Below the pieces are notes generated by a model. It was not told the DNA's origin. It searched no databases and worked only from the letters and a program-made list of their open reading frames with translations. Below, piece by piece: positions 16,920 through 25,475 of a stretch of DNA of 34,286 bases. The stretch covers positions 1 to 34,286 of the forward strand of contig JBMYQA010000030.1 in assembly GCA_049600855.1 (NCBI GenBank), given 5' to 3'. Within the stretch, counting starts at the first letter, position 1. The number at the start of each line of letters is the position of its first letter. The stretch is from JBMYQA01 sp049600855 (GTDB lineage: Bacteria; Bacteroidota; Bacteroidia; Cytophagales; Flammeovirgaceae). The translations under genes were made by a program, and so were the position numbers.

Positions 16920-17777
16920 TTACTTTTGATAATAATACAGTTCCTCCGTTTTGCGACCAGTTGGCACTAACTTTTTGCCATTCCATCGCAAATACGTCTT
17001 TTTGGTACTGTTCTTATGCCGTTCCTTACCATTTTTATATTCGGTATCTTCATAACCTTGGTATACCCGAATGAGGGTTCCTCGGATGCCTTCCATATCT
17101 GAAGGATAAATAAAGTAATGACCTCCACTCGCCCAAGCATCACCAGTACCCGTGAGGGCATCAGCATGATGAAGCTTTTGACCATCCCAGAAAATGATGC
17201 TTTCTGCTGTTTGGCAACCGCAGCCACCCTCACACGGGAAACGGAAGGAAATGACATCGTCTACCGGCAAGCCTTTATTTCCTAAATTTTGAATATCATT
17301 GGGATAAACCCTATTGGCCCATGCTGGAAAGGTTAAGCGATCGATTTCTTTGCCAAACCGCAAGGCCCGAATTTGAAAGGTTCTTGTCAACTCTTTTTGA
17401 CTTTTCCAACCCATGACAAATTTGACATCTGGGTCGCCATTACTACCAAAAGCTTGTTGGGCAATAAACCCTCCCCAAACCCACGCCTTGTGAGCATCCG
17501 TTTGTACTTGATACCACTCACTCACAAGTCCATTTAACGTATCCTTATTGGCAGATTTTGCAAGAAGTGTTAAACGCGTTCCAATTGGAGCGACATCAAC
17601 CGCAGTGCAATCTTTAGATGGGCATTTACGAAGCAGAACGCTATCAGCAAGTAAGTAATAATTGGGCATTTCTTCGAGTATACTATATTCTTTCACCACC
17701 TGAAAATAAGCCCCAGGATTGATCTGTGCATGGGTAATGAACGGTAGGAAAAAGAAGAAGAAGATTAACTTTTTCAT
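16920..17777 (-). CDS. secreted protein with SH3b-like domain
   Basis: Start set at the ATG at 17777, because it yields a classic signal peptide (MKKLIFFFFFLPFITHAQ); the frame is open 16 codons upstream to another ATG at 17825. The 285-residue product has a bacterial SH3-like segment at about 40-105 of this start (VLLRKCPSKDC to WVWGGFIAQQAF), a fold often used to bind peptidoglycan or peptides. The rest (about 110-285) is a strand-rich domain of unknown type with a Cys cluster (FPCEGGCGCQTAES) and IIFWDGQKLH and LRWNGKKLVPTG repeats at similar spacing. Predicted to be periplasmic. Function unknown. It has its own terminator. Confidence 0.7.
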   Translation of the reverse strand: MKKLIFFFFFLPFITHAQINPGAYFQVVKEYSILEEMPNYYLLADSVLLRKCPSKDCTAVDVAPIGTRLTLLAKSANKDTLNGLVSEWYQVQTDAHKAWVWGGFIAQQAFGSNGDPDVKFVMGWKSQKELTRTFQIRALRFGKEIDRLTFPAWANRVYPNDIQNLGNKGLPVDDVISFRFPCEGGCGCQTAESIIFWDGQKLHHADALTGTGDAWASGGHYFIYPSDMEGIRGTLIRVYQGYEDTEYKNGKERHKNSTKKTYLRWNGKKLVPTGRKTEELYYYQK

Positions 17778-18239
17778 TGCTAGAATTGATTTTGTATGAG
17801 GCTGCAAAATTAGGTTAAATGCCATGAAAATAGGAGCCTATGAATAAAAGATAAAGACTTTATATTTGGTGAATTAGTGTTAATAAGTGCTTGATTATTA
17901 GTGTATTAATTTAATTTAAGGTGGACTTTTAAAACGTTAGTACTAAGCATGATGTTAATGGGCAGGTCATAAAGTGATAGCTTGAATTTTGTTGTAATAA
18001 ATGATGTGGTAATGCAATTTTTTCGCGTGCTCGTTGTTAGGCTTTTTTGCCTAAAAAACATAGTCTAGTCAAATTATTTCCAATTAAAGTACTATATTTG
18101 CCAGAAATTAGCTGTTAATGAGTGTTAATTATGAGTTTCTGCTCAATTCATTTTTATGTAATAAATAGCTGTTAATATCACATATTATTACTTAACAATA
18201 GCGTACTGAGGTATAATTTAATTTGCTTGAACCAAACAG
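17778..18239. other. AT-rich intergenic region between divergent genes
   Basis: It separates the minus-strand SH3b gene from the plus-strand TPR/HTH sensor. It contains two TAnnTTTG matches on the plus strand (TATATTTG at 17861-17868 and 18093-18100), neither with a TTG at 17-23 bases upstream, and a small perfect inverted repeat (TTAGGC 18037-18042 / GCCTAA 18049-18054). I see no coding frame, tRNA or known riboswitch. Confidence 0.5.
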
Positions 18240-19925
18240 ATGTTATCATTCCGAATCTCATTTCCTATGATAGCTTTATTTCTCTTGATAGCTATCAAAG
18301 CGATCAATCAGCCTGTGCGCGCTGTATTACACGAGATGGATACCAGTAAACAGGTGAGCCATTTTACAAACCTTGCGGCACAGGAATTAAATAAATATCC
18401 AAGCATTGCACGCGACTATGCCGAAAAAGCCTTAAAGTTGGCGGAACAAACGGGCAATCAGGAAGGCATTGCCTTGGCTTTATCTCAGATCGGAACGAGC
18501 TATCGGCTTCAAACTCTTTATAAACCAGCAGTTGCTTATTTGTTGAAAGCCTATCGCATTTATGAAGAGTTGGATAATCAAGAAGCGATTGCCGAAGCGC
18601 ACAATGAAGTCGGCATGATTTATTGGCAGCAAAACGATCTGGAAAAGTCCATTAAACATCATGAAGCTGCGCTCGCAATTGCCCAAGAAGCTGGGTCTGA
18701 TCAAGAAATGGCAAAAGCCTATAAAAATTTAGGGGTTGTTCACTTTTATAAAAAACAATATCCAGAAGCGTTAGCATTTTATGATCAGGCCTTGTTAATG
18801 AGCAGAAAGGCCAATTTGAACGAACTATTTCCCATTTTATACAATAATATTGGGATTGTATATGCGCATTTGGAGCCTTTTGAAAAGGCCTTACCCTTCT
18901 ATAAAAAGGCGCTGGTCATGAATCATGATTTGAAAAATACACAGCTTGAAGCTGCCATCTATGATAATATTGGCGATGTTTACCGACTGATGCATCAATA
19001 CGATACCGCTAAATGGTATTTGGAAAAAGGTTTAGAAAAGGCGACAGAAGTGCAAGCCATCAATCGGATGATTGAGAGTCAAGAAAGTTTGTACCAGCTG
19101 TATCAAATGAAAGGAGATTTCCAGCAAGCATTAAAACACTTTCAGGCTCAGGTGATGTTGAAAGATAGTTTCATTAATGTGAATAACAGTCGCCAAATCG
19201 CGGAGTTACGAGCCGATTATGAAAATCGAAAAAAAGATCGAGATATTCAATTGTTGAAGCAGTCGGAGGAGTTGTTGAAACAGGAACAGAAGTTTGATAA
19301 CCTACTCATGCTTGCTTTGTTAGGAGCCATGACCTCTGTCATCATTATTTCAGGTTTAGTATTTCACTGGCAACGCTTAAAACTTTGGAAGCGGCAACAG
19401 CTCATAGATCGGCAAGCAGAGGAACATCAAGTGCGGGAGGCGCTGGTACAGGCTTCGTTAGCGAATGAAAAATTAGCCAAAGAAGGGTTGGAAAGAGAAA
19501 TGGATTATAAAAATCAGCAAATTAGTGCTCATACCTTGCACATTGTTCAGAAGCAGCAGTTTTTAGAAGAAATGCGCGAACAAGTATTGGCGATTTCCCA
19601 AAAACCAACTGCTCCACAAATGAAGAAGCTCCTCAAACAAATTGACCATCGACTCAATATGAATAAAGAGTGGGAGCAAATTAATCAAACGCTAGATCAG
19701 GTAAATGCGAGCTTTTTTACGAGGCTTCAAGAGTTGTGCCCTGCCTTAACGCCAAATGAGTTGCGTATCTGTTTATTGGCTAAGCTTAATTTTAGTATTA
19801 AGGAGATGGCAATGTTACTAAAAATCGCACCAAATAGTGTGGCCATTGCGCGTCATCGGGTTCGCAAGAAATTAAATCTTCCGCAAGAAGAAAACTTGAG
19901 TAAGTTTATGATGAATATTTGCTAA
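18240..19925 (+). CDS. TPR membrane sensor with C-terminal LuxR-like helix-turn-helix
   Basis: Protein of 561 residues typical of Bacteroidota one-component TPR regulators. An N-terminal signal or anchor sequence (6-25) is followed by TPR repeats at about 40-310 (for example AYKNLGVVHFYKKQYPEALA and AIYDNIGDVYRLMHQYDTA), which would lie in the periplasm. A single membrane helix at 355-376 follows, then a long cytoplasmic coiled coil (about 380-440). The C-terminal helix-turn-helix (about 503-548) reads LTPNELRICLLAKLNFSIKE and NSVAIARHRVRKKL. Presumed function: periplasmic binding by the TPRs controls DNA binding in the cytoplasm. The ligand is unknown. Its neighbour is the minus-strand glycosidase operon; regulation of that operon is possible but unproven. 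Confidence 0.85.
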   Translation: MLSFRISFPMIALFLLIAIKAINQPVRAVLHEMDTSKQVSHFTNLAAQELNKYPSIARDYAEKALKLAEQTGNQEGIALALSQIGTSYRLQTLYKPAVAYLLKAYRIYEELDNQEAIAEAHNEVGMIYWQQNDLEKSIKHHEAALAIAQEAGSDQEMAKAYKNLGVVHFYKKQYPEALAFYDQALLMSRKANLNELFPILYNNIGIVYAHLEPFEKALPFYKKALVMNHDLKNTQLEAAIYDNIGDVYRLMHQYDTAKWYLEKGLEKATEVQAINRMIESQESLYQLYQMKGDFQQALKHFQAQVMLKDSFINVNNSRQIAELRADYENRKKDRDIQLLKQSEELLKQEQKFDNLLMLALLGAMTSVIIISGLVFHWQRLKLWKRQQLIDRQAEEHQVREALVQASLANEKLAKEGLEREMDYKNQQISAHTLHIVQKQQFLEEMREQVLAISQKPTAPQMKKLLKQIDHRLNMNKEWEQINQTLDQVNASFFTRLQELCPALTPNELRICLLAKLNFSIKEMAMLLKIAPNSVAIARHRVRKKLNLPQEENLSKFMMNIC

Positions 19926-19985
19926 CCCGATCATTGCTAGAAAAGAGGAACGCCCGATTAATTCGAGCGTTCTGTGTTGGTAGAT

Positions 19986-20059
19986 ATAGGTTGATATAAA
20001 AAGTAATTCATTCCAAAAGTTTTCACTTTCGAACCTGAACCATAGGTTGATATATGGTT
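19986..20059. repeat. short direct repeat and hairpin in the convergent intergenic region
   Basis: ATAGGTTGATATA occurs twice (19986-19998 and 20042-20054). The second copy lies inside an inverted repeat AACCATA (20038-20044) / TATGGTT (20053-20059). Another hairpin, GAACGC (19948-19953) with GCGTTC (19967-19972), sits after the sensor gene but lacks a T run. Confidence 0.4.
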
Positions 20060-20191
20060 TATCTTTTACTTTCAGAAGCAATATTAGCCCTTAATGCATT
20101 GACTTGCTAGTATGAATTCATAGTTGGTATTGAAACAGCTATAGGTGGCTAGCTTAAATTTATAATTGGTTGTATAGCGTCAGGCAAGTCA

Positions 20192-22213
20192 TCAGTTAAA
20201 CGCTACTTTTACGGAATCATACGCTTCTTTAGGTCTTCCATAATAATCAATGATGCTCCATGAAGGGCCTGGCCAACAATCGTTTAATTGCCAAAGTAAA
20301 CTTCCCATACAGTGCGGCTGTTTAGCAAGATGTGCATCAATGGCAATTTTTAATCCTTTTGCCTGCACTTTTTGGCTGAGCATTACAAATGCTTCGAATG
20401 ATTGAGGTTTGGGATAATACTGCTCAATATGTTGTGCGATTAGGCCATTTCCAATATAACTCTTCTGTCGATTTTTCATCGTTTCGGACGCTAATGACCA
20501 GCTCGTGTCAGCTGCAAAGGTTTGAATAGTTGCCAAGTTTGGGAAAGACTGAAAACCATACTCCACCATAAAACGTCCGACATTCTTTTCGAAGTTTTCG
20601 AATGGTTCACGACCGTGCCATACGCCCCAATAGTGCATGGAGCTGTGGTTAAAGTTTGCGGCTGTTCCCCAATTTGAAAGCGGACTGGTAGCAGTGTAAT
20701 CTCTAGTAGTATCTAGTTCAGCCAATTGTGTGGGAATGAGTTCGTGGAAGAGCTGTTTGTAGGCCTTCCAAATTTCTGTGGAGTCTTTGGAAGAATAGCC
20801 ATATTGTTTTTGCCAACCCCAGTTTTTCCAAGCAACCTCAATTTCATTATTTCCGCACCATAGGGCAATGGATGGATGATTACGTAATCGAATGATATTT
20901 TCGCGCACTTCTTCTTTAACATTTTTCAAGAAAGCGTCATTGTTAGGATAAAGACTGCCTGCAAACATGAAATCTTGCCAAATGAGAATCCCATTTTTAT
21001 CACACAACTCATAGAATAAGTCATGTTCATAAATTCCACCACCCCAAACGCGAAGCATATTCATAGTTGCAGCTTTTACTTTTTGAATGAGTTGCTGGTA
21101 GTGTACTGGCTGAACGCGTGGTAAAAAGATATCTTGGGGAATGTAATTTGCCCCTTTCATAAATACAGCTTTCCCATTTAATTTAAAATAAAAGCTCGTA
21201 CCAATAGAGTCAGGTTCATTAACGAGTTCAATGGTGCGAATGCCGTACTTTACAGCGGTTGAGTCAAGTAGTTGATCTTTTTGGAATACCTTGACGGTGA
21301 GTTCATATAACTGTGGTTCGCCTAATCCATTACACCACCAAAGTTTGGGATTATTCACCGTAAATTCTTGGAAAATGATGTTTTGACCATTTTTCAATTC
21401 ATGAGAAATACGTTTATGATCGTCAACTTGCAATTGTACGGTATTCGATTGTTCAGCTGCGAAATCTGCTTCTATCGTAATTTGTACCACGATTTTAGCC
21501 GTATTGTTTTCAATTGATTGGGTAGCACAATAGACATCTTGAATACGCACTTGATTCCAAGCGTTTAATTGAACAGGTCGCCAAATTCCACTCGTGACAA
21601 ATCGAGGCCCCCAATCCCAGCCAAAATGATAAGCCGCTTTGCGAGTAAAGGAACCAACTCTAGGTTCTTCCACTTCACTGCCTGAGGGTAAGCGGTAAGG
21701 ATAAGCTTCATAACTTGCACGATTATAATTGATGGGTGAACGAAAATTCACTTCAAGTTGATTTTCTCCCACTTTTAATAAGGGCTTGACCGATGTTTTC
21801 CAACTTCTAAACATGTTGGTGGCAGTGAATAGCTCTTGCCCATTTAATACCACTTCGGCATAAGTATCTAGCCCCTTAAAATCAAGTTCAAGGTGTTGGT
21901 ATTGGAGCTGTGCTTCCGTTAATTGAAAGGTATGGCGATAGTTCCAATCCGTTTTTCCAATCCACTGTAGTTGTTGCTCATTGTTTTCCCAAAATGGATC
22001 TTCGATTAACTGGTTGGCTAGTAAATCGGTGTGAATAACACCGGGAACCTCAGCAGGATACCATTGAGCCGTTTTCGCCTCATAAAATTCCCAATTCTTC
22101 GTTAAATCAAGACTGGTGGGTGGAGCAGGAGTTTGGGTACAACTCATGCAAATTAAGTAGAATGTGAGCCCAGTGAGTAATTTACAAATGGTCGAGTTAG
22201 TCATAGCGATCAT
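20192..22213 (-). CDS. GH2 beta-mannosidase-like lipoprotein, short C-terminus
   Basis: Cleaves terminal beta-mannose from glycans; predicted periplasmic lipoprotein. The first ATG is at 22213 (another at 22204); the frame upstream starts only with TTG. The lipobox LICMSC gives Cys25 of this start. Domains in order: GH2 sugar-binding (about 35-200, including FGWDWGPRFVTSG), immunoglobulin-like (about 220-330) and a TIM barrel with acid/base Glu457 (CGNNEIE) and nucleophile Glu551 (VEYGFQSFP). The product ends at about 673 residues, right after QLNDCWPGPSWSIIDYYGRPKEAY. Many family members run on to 800 or more residues with extra C-terminal beta domains, so this is short. Catalytic parts look complete. 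Third gene of the GH20-cutC-GH2 operon. Confidence 0.85.
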   Translation of the reverse strand: MIAMTNSTICKLLTGLTFYLICMSCTQTPAPPTSLDLTKNWEFYEAKTAQWYPAEVPGVIHTDLLANQLIEDPFWENNEQQLQWIGKTDWNYRHTFQLTEAQLQYQHLELDFKGLDTYAEVVLNGQELFTATNMFRSWKTSVKPLLKVGENQLEVNFRSPINYNRASYEAYPYRLPSGSEVEEPRVGSFTRKAAYHFGWDWGPRFVTSGIWRPVQLNAWNQVRIQDVYCATQSIENNTAKIVVQITIEADFAAEQSNTVQLQVDDHKRISHELKNGQNIIFQEFTVNNPKLWWCNGLGEPQLYELTVKVFQKDQLLDSTAVKYGIRTIELVNEPDSIGTSFYFKLNGKAVFMKGANYIPQDIFLPRVQPVHYQQLIQKVKAATMNMLRVWGGGIYEHDLFYELCDKNGILIWQDFMFAGSLYPNNDAFLKNVKEEVRENIIRLRNHPSIALWCGNNEIEVAWKNWGWQKQYGYSSKDSTEIWKAYKQLFHELIPTQLAELDTTRDYTATSPLSNWGTAANFNHSSMHYWGVWHGREPFENFEKNVGRFMVEYGFQSFPNLATIQTFAADTSWSLASETMKNRQKSYIGNGLIAQHIEQYYPKPQSFEAFVMLSQKVQAKGLKIAIDAHLAKQPHCMGSLLWQLNDCWPGPSWSIIDYYGRPKEAYDSVKVAFN

Positions 22214-22253
22214 CTCATTTCGGTTTAATGCACGTTGCTTACATAGAATAATG

Positions 22254-22949
22254 TTATTCAAATAAACGCATAAGTGCTGCTATTTTCATTTCGTCAATAG
22301 AAGATCGTATGCCCATGCCCAGGTTGCCTGTAGCATTGTGGGTTTGATGTATACTAAAATGCAAGGCATCTACCCCTATTGCTGCCAATTGTTTGGCATT
22401 ACTTGCATTGACTCCACTTCCTACCATAATTTCAATGCTACCCTTGGCTTGTTGAACTAAGTTTTGAATTAAATCAATGCCCTGAATGGCCTTTGCTTGT
22501 TGCCCTGAAGTCAGCAAACGATCAAAACCTAAGTCAATCAGTTGGGCTAAGGCTTGATGAGCTTGGGCAACCAAATCAAAAGCGCGGTGGAAGGTTACGG
22601 TTAAACCCAAGTTTTTCGCTGTTTTGAGTAATCGTTCGTTATGTGTGAGATGCGGCATGTTGTGATTGTTCAAACAGCCAAATACAACGCCTTTTGCACC
22701 CGCTTGATGAGCAATGGTAATATCCTGCTCCATCATCACAATTTCAGCTGTGGAATACACAAAATCCCCCTCAATGGGTCGGATCATAGCATGAACTTCG
22801 ATACCGACTTGTGTACAGCTTTGAATTAACCCGTAACTTGGCGTTAAGCCCCCAATTTGTAAGGCCGAACAAAGCTCTACCCGATCTGCTCCATATTTTT
22901 TAGCGGCAAGTGCCCCTTCCAGTGAATCTATACAATATTCAAATTTCAT
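22254..22949 (-). CDS. cutC: CutC family protein
   Basis: Protein of 231 residues with a CutC TIM barrel: CIDSLEGALAAKKYGADRVELCSAL, then GGLTPSYGLI, HAMIRPIEGDF, VVFGCLN, FHRAFD, RLLTSGQ and IMVGSGVNA. CutC was named for copper tolerance in E. coli, but its biochemical role remains doubtful. The start ATG overlaps the stop of the upstream GH20 gene by 4 bases (ATGA, 22946-22949), so the two are translationally coupled. The beta-mannosidase follows about 40 bases later. Placement between two glycosidases suggests a job related to sugar metabolism here (inference). No metal-export gene is nearby. Confidence 0.92.
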   Translation of the reverse strand: MKFEYCIDSLEGALAAKKYGADRVELCSALQIGGLTPSYGLIQSCTQVGIEVHAMIRPIEGDFVYSTAEIVMMEQDITIAHQAGAKGVVFGCLNNHNMPHLTHNERLLKTAKNLGLTVTFHRAFDLVAQAHQALAQLIDLGFDRLLTSGQQAKAIQGIDLIQNLVQQAKGSIEIMVGSGVNASNAKQLAAIGVDALHFSIHQTHNATGNLGMGIRSSIDEMKIAALMRLFE

Positions 22950-25204
22950 CTTACCACAATTTCATCAACAAAAATCCAAGCATGAGAACCTGCTGCTTCA
23001 TGCCAATCAGGAACAGTCATGATACTTTGAGCGGTTACTTTTACATACCTTGCTGTTGCCGAGTCAAAGTTGAGTGGGAAACTTTCGATAAATTTACCTC
23101 TGGTTTTCGGTTTTTCCTTTGGCTTAAGTGTGCCGAGTTTGGTATAGTTTTTTCCATCCGTAGAGATTTCATAATGCACTGCTACAGGAAAAAATATCCA
23201 AGAGTTATTGTATTGATAATAATTGCTATTGAGGTAATTGATGTCTTTTTCTTTTCCCAAATCAATTACAATCGACATATCTTTTCCGAAGAAGCCTTGC
23301 CAGTTTCCATCTCGAAAATCAAGGGTTCCAACGCGGCCATTTACCAATCCTTGTTTACCACCAGCCGTGTAAAAATCACTGAAAGTAGCTTGATAGGTCA
23401 CTGGTTTACCAAGAGCCTCATGAAATTCAAATGGCTGTAAAACCAGCGCTCCATAAGTTTGGCCGTATTTGACGGCTTGGATGGATAACTCCCCCGATTG
23501 AGCTAAAGGTAAAACTTTGGGTAATGGCTGATGGGAAGTCATGCTGCATGTATCGCAATTCCATTTATAGTTTAGGCTAATGTCTTTATTCCCAGGAATG
23601 CCTTTGATGCCAATAGCTTCGTCTGCAATATTCAGCTCAATGGTAGCAGGAAGGTTTTCTTGTCCATACTTGATTCCCATTTGCGTTAACACAGGGTAAA
23701 ACTGCTGAACGCGATTGTAAAATGCTTCATAATCTCGCTGTTCAGGATAGCGCCATAAAACTTCAGCCATGGCGAGCATACGTGGAAATACCTTACTGTC
23801 AAGGGTGGATTTGTCAGGAACATATTCAGTCCACATATTGCATTCACCACCAAGGATTAAGCTTGCCTGGCTTGGAGCTAGTTCACTGGGAATCGGGTCA
23901 AAATGATAGACAGTTTCCAAGTCGATGGCTTGCAAACCATAATCGAGGTAGCAGTGCGTGTTTGGCGACATGATCACTTGATTCCCAGCTTTAGCTGCTG
24001 CAATGCCTCCCTTATTTCCTCGCCAGCTTTGCACAACGGCTGTGGTTGATAATCCGCCTTCTAAAATTTCATCCCAGCCGACTAAAACGCGCCCATGCCT
24101 TTTTAAGAATTGCTCGATTCTGCCTATAAAGTAGCTTTGCAGCTCATGTTCATCGTGCAGACCTTCATTTTTCATGCGCAGTTGACATTTTGAACAGTTT
24201 TCCCAACGGTATTTGGGCGTTTCATCGCCACCAATGTGGATATATTTGGAAGGAAATAATTCCATGACTTCTGTTAATACATCCTCCAAAAACTCGAAAG
24301 TGGAGTCATTTCCTGCACAATAAATTTCTTTAAATACGCCCCAATCATTCACAACTTCTACTTGTTCGCCCGTACACGATAAGTGCGGGTAGGCGGCAAT
24401 AGCTGCTTGAGAATGGCCAGGCAGTTCGATTTCCGGAATCACGTCAATGTGTCGTTCTGCGGCATAAGCTACAATTTCTTTGATATCCGCTTTGGTATAA
24501 AAGCCTCCATACCTTTCTCCCGTTTTTTCTGTTCGCCAAGCACCTACTGAAGTGAGTTTGGGATATTTATCAATTTTAATGCGCCAGCCTTGATCTTCTG
24601 TGATGTGCCAATGGAGCACATTCATTTTGTGGAAAGCCAGCAAATCAACGTATTGCTTTACAACTTCTTTATCGAAAAAATGACGCGCACAATCCAAGAG
24701 TAAACCGCGGTGTTCAAACTTTGGTGCATCAACGATTTCTACTTGGGGTAAGTACCAAGCAGCTCGTTTTTCTGTACCCTGAAATGCTGGCATGAACAAT
24801 TGCCGTAAGGTTTGTATGCCACGCATCATTCCTTCGGGAGCACTTGCCGACAGCTCAATTTTAGCAGCTGTAATGGCTAATTCATAAGCCTCCGCATGAT
24901 TTAAACCTTCTTTTTGAAGTAATAAAATCGCATATTCACTGTCTGGAGAGTCAGATTGCTTGAGGTCAAAGCTTGATGATGCTTCTACTATTTTTTTGAG
25001 GTATTGGGCTTCAGCTTGGAATGGATGATCAGCATAAATGGAAGATGGAGCAGCTAGTTTGAAATAACCATCATGTACTTGAAGCTTTTGCGGCTGGGGA
25101 ATTAATAACAGGGCATCTTTTTGTTGATATTGGATATTTTCTTGGCAGGAGAAGCTAAAAAGTAGACATGCTAAAAAGCATGTTAGCTGGTAAAACCATT
25201 TCAT
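22946..25204 (-). CDS. GH20 beta-N-acetylhexosaminidase, lipoprotein
   Basis: Releases terminal GlcNAc/GalNAc from glycans. The 752-residue product has a lipoprotein signal with Cys20 (LFSFSC). The GH20b domain lies at about 30-155. The catalytic GH20 barrel (about 160-510) has HWHITEDQGWR, IPEIELPGHSQA and the Asp327-Glu328 pair (HIGGDETPKYRW) used in substrate-assisted catalysis. A C-terminal beta region (about 530-752) includes an F5/8C-like segment (GTLDFRDGNWQGF to YVKVTAQ). Predicted to be periplasmic or outer-membrane anchored. It leads the operon with cutC and the GH2 enzyme. Together the two glycosidases could trim glycans carrying terminal hexosamine and beta-mannose. Confidence 0.93.
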   Translation of the reverse strand: MKWFYQLTCFLACLLFSFSCQENIQYQQKDALLLIPQPQKLQVHDGYFKLAAPSSIYADHPFQAEAQYLKKIVEASSSFDLKQSDSPDSEYAILLLQKEGLNHAEAYELAITAAKIELSASAPEGMMRGIQTLRQLFMPAFQGTEKRAAWYLPQVEIVDAPKFEHRGLLLDCARHFFDKEVVKQYVDLLAFHKMNVLHWHITEDQGWRIKIDKYPKLTSVGAWRTEKTGERYGGFYTKADIKEIVAYAAERHIDVIPEIELPGHSQAAIAAYPHLSCTGEQVEVVNDWGVFKEIYCAGNDSTFEFLEDVLTEVMELFPSKYIHIGGDETPKYRWENCSKCQLRMKNEGLHDEHELQSYFIGRIEQFLKRHGRVLVGWDEILEGGLSTTAVVQSWRGNKGGIAAAKAGNQVIMSPNTHCYLDYGLQAIDLETVYHFDPIPSELAPSQASLILGGECNMWTEYVPDKSTLDSKVFPRMLAMAEVLWRYPEQRDYEAFYNRVQQFYPVLTQMGIKYGQENLPATIELNIADEAIGIKGIPGNKDISLNYKWNCDTCSMTSHQPLPKVLPLAQSGELSIQAVKYGQTYGALVLQPFEFHEALGKPVTYQATFSDFYTAGGKQGLVNGRVGTLDFRDGNWQGFFGKDMSIVIDLGKEKDINYLNSNYYQYNNSWIFFPVAVHYEISTDGKNYTKLGTLKPKEKPKTRGKFIESFPLNFDSATARYVKVTAQSIMTVPDWHEAAGSHAWIFVDEIVVR

Positions 25205-25475
25205 AATCGTATAATCTTGGTTGCTTAGGTAAAGAGTGGGAGCGCCAAGTTATACTTGTTCGAGCGATTTTACAAATGACACTTATTCCATAGAATCGGG
25301 GTTTGCAAGCGCCAATTCTGAGGCGGAAATGTGATTTATTAAACCAGTTTAATGAAATTTTTCTTGAATCTTTTTTACTTGTGCCTCACATTTATTTTGT
25401 AAATTGTAAGTGAAGTGTGACTACATCCTTTACAGATCAGTTCTTATCCAATTTGACACTAAAACTACCATTACC

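Noticed and set aside
18037..18054. TTAGGC/GCCTAA hairpin as a terminator
   Set aside because: Only 6 bp, the T run is in the loop, and no gene ends nearby on the plus strand.
20060..20191. Possible continuation of the beta-mannosidase in another frame
   Set aside because: A 30-codon open stretch exists on the minus strand, but its translation shows no recognisable mannosidase sequence.
25410..25475. GTG-started extension of the acyl-CoA dehydrogenase
   Set aside because: The family sequence begins at MATKYIDIETL (25476), and the extra 22 residues show no conserved pattern.
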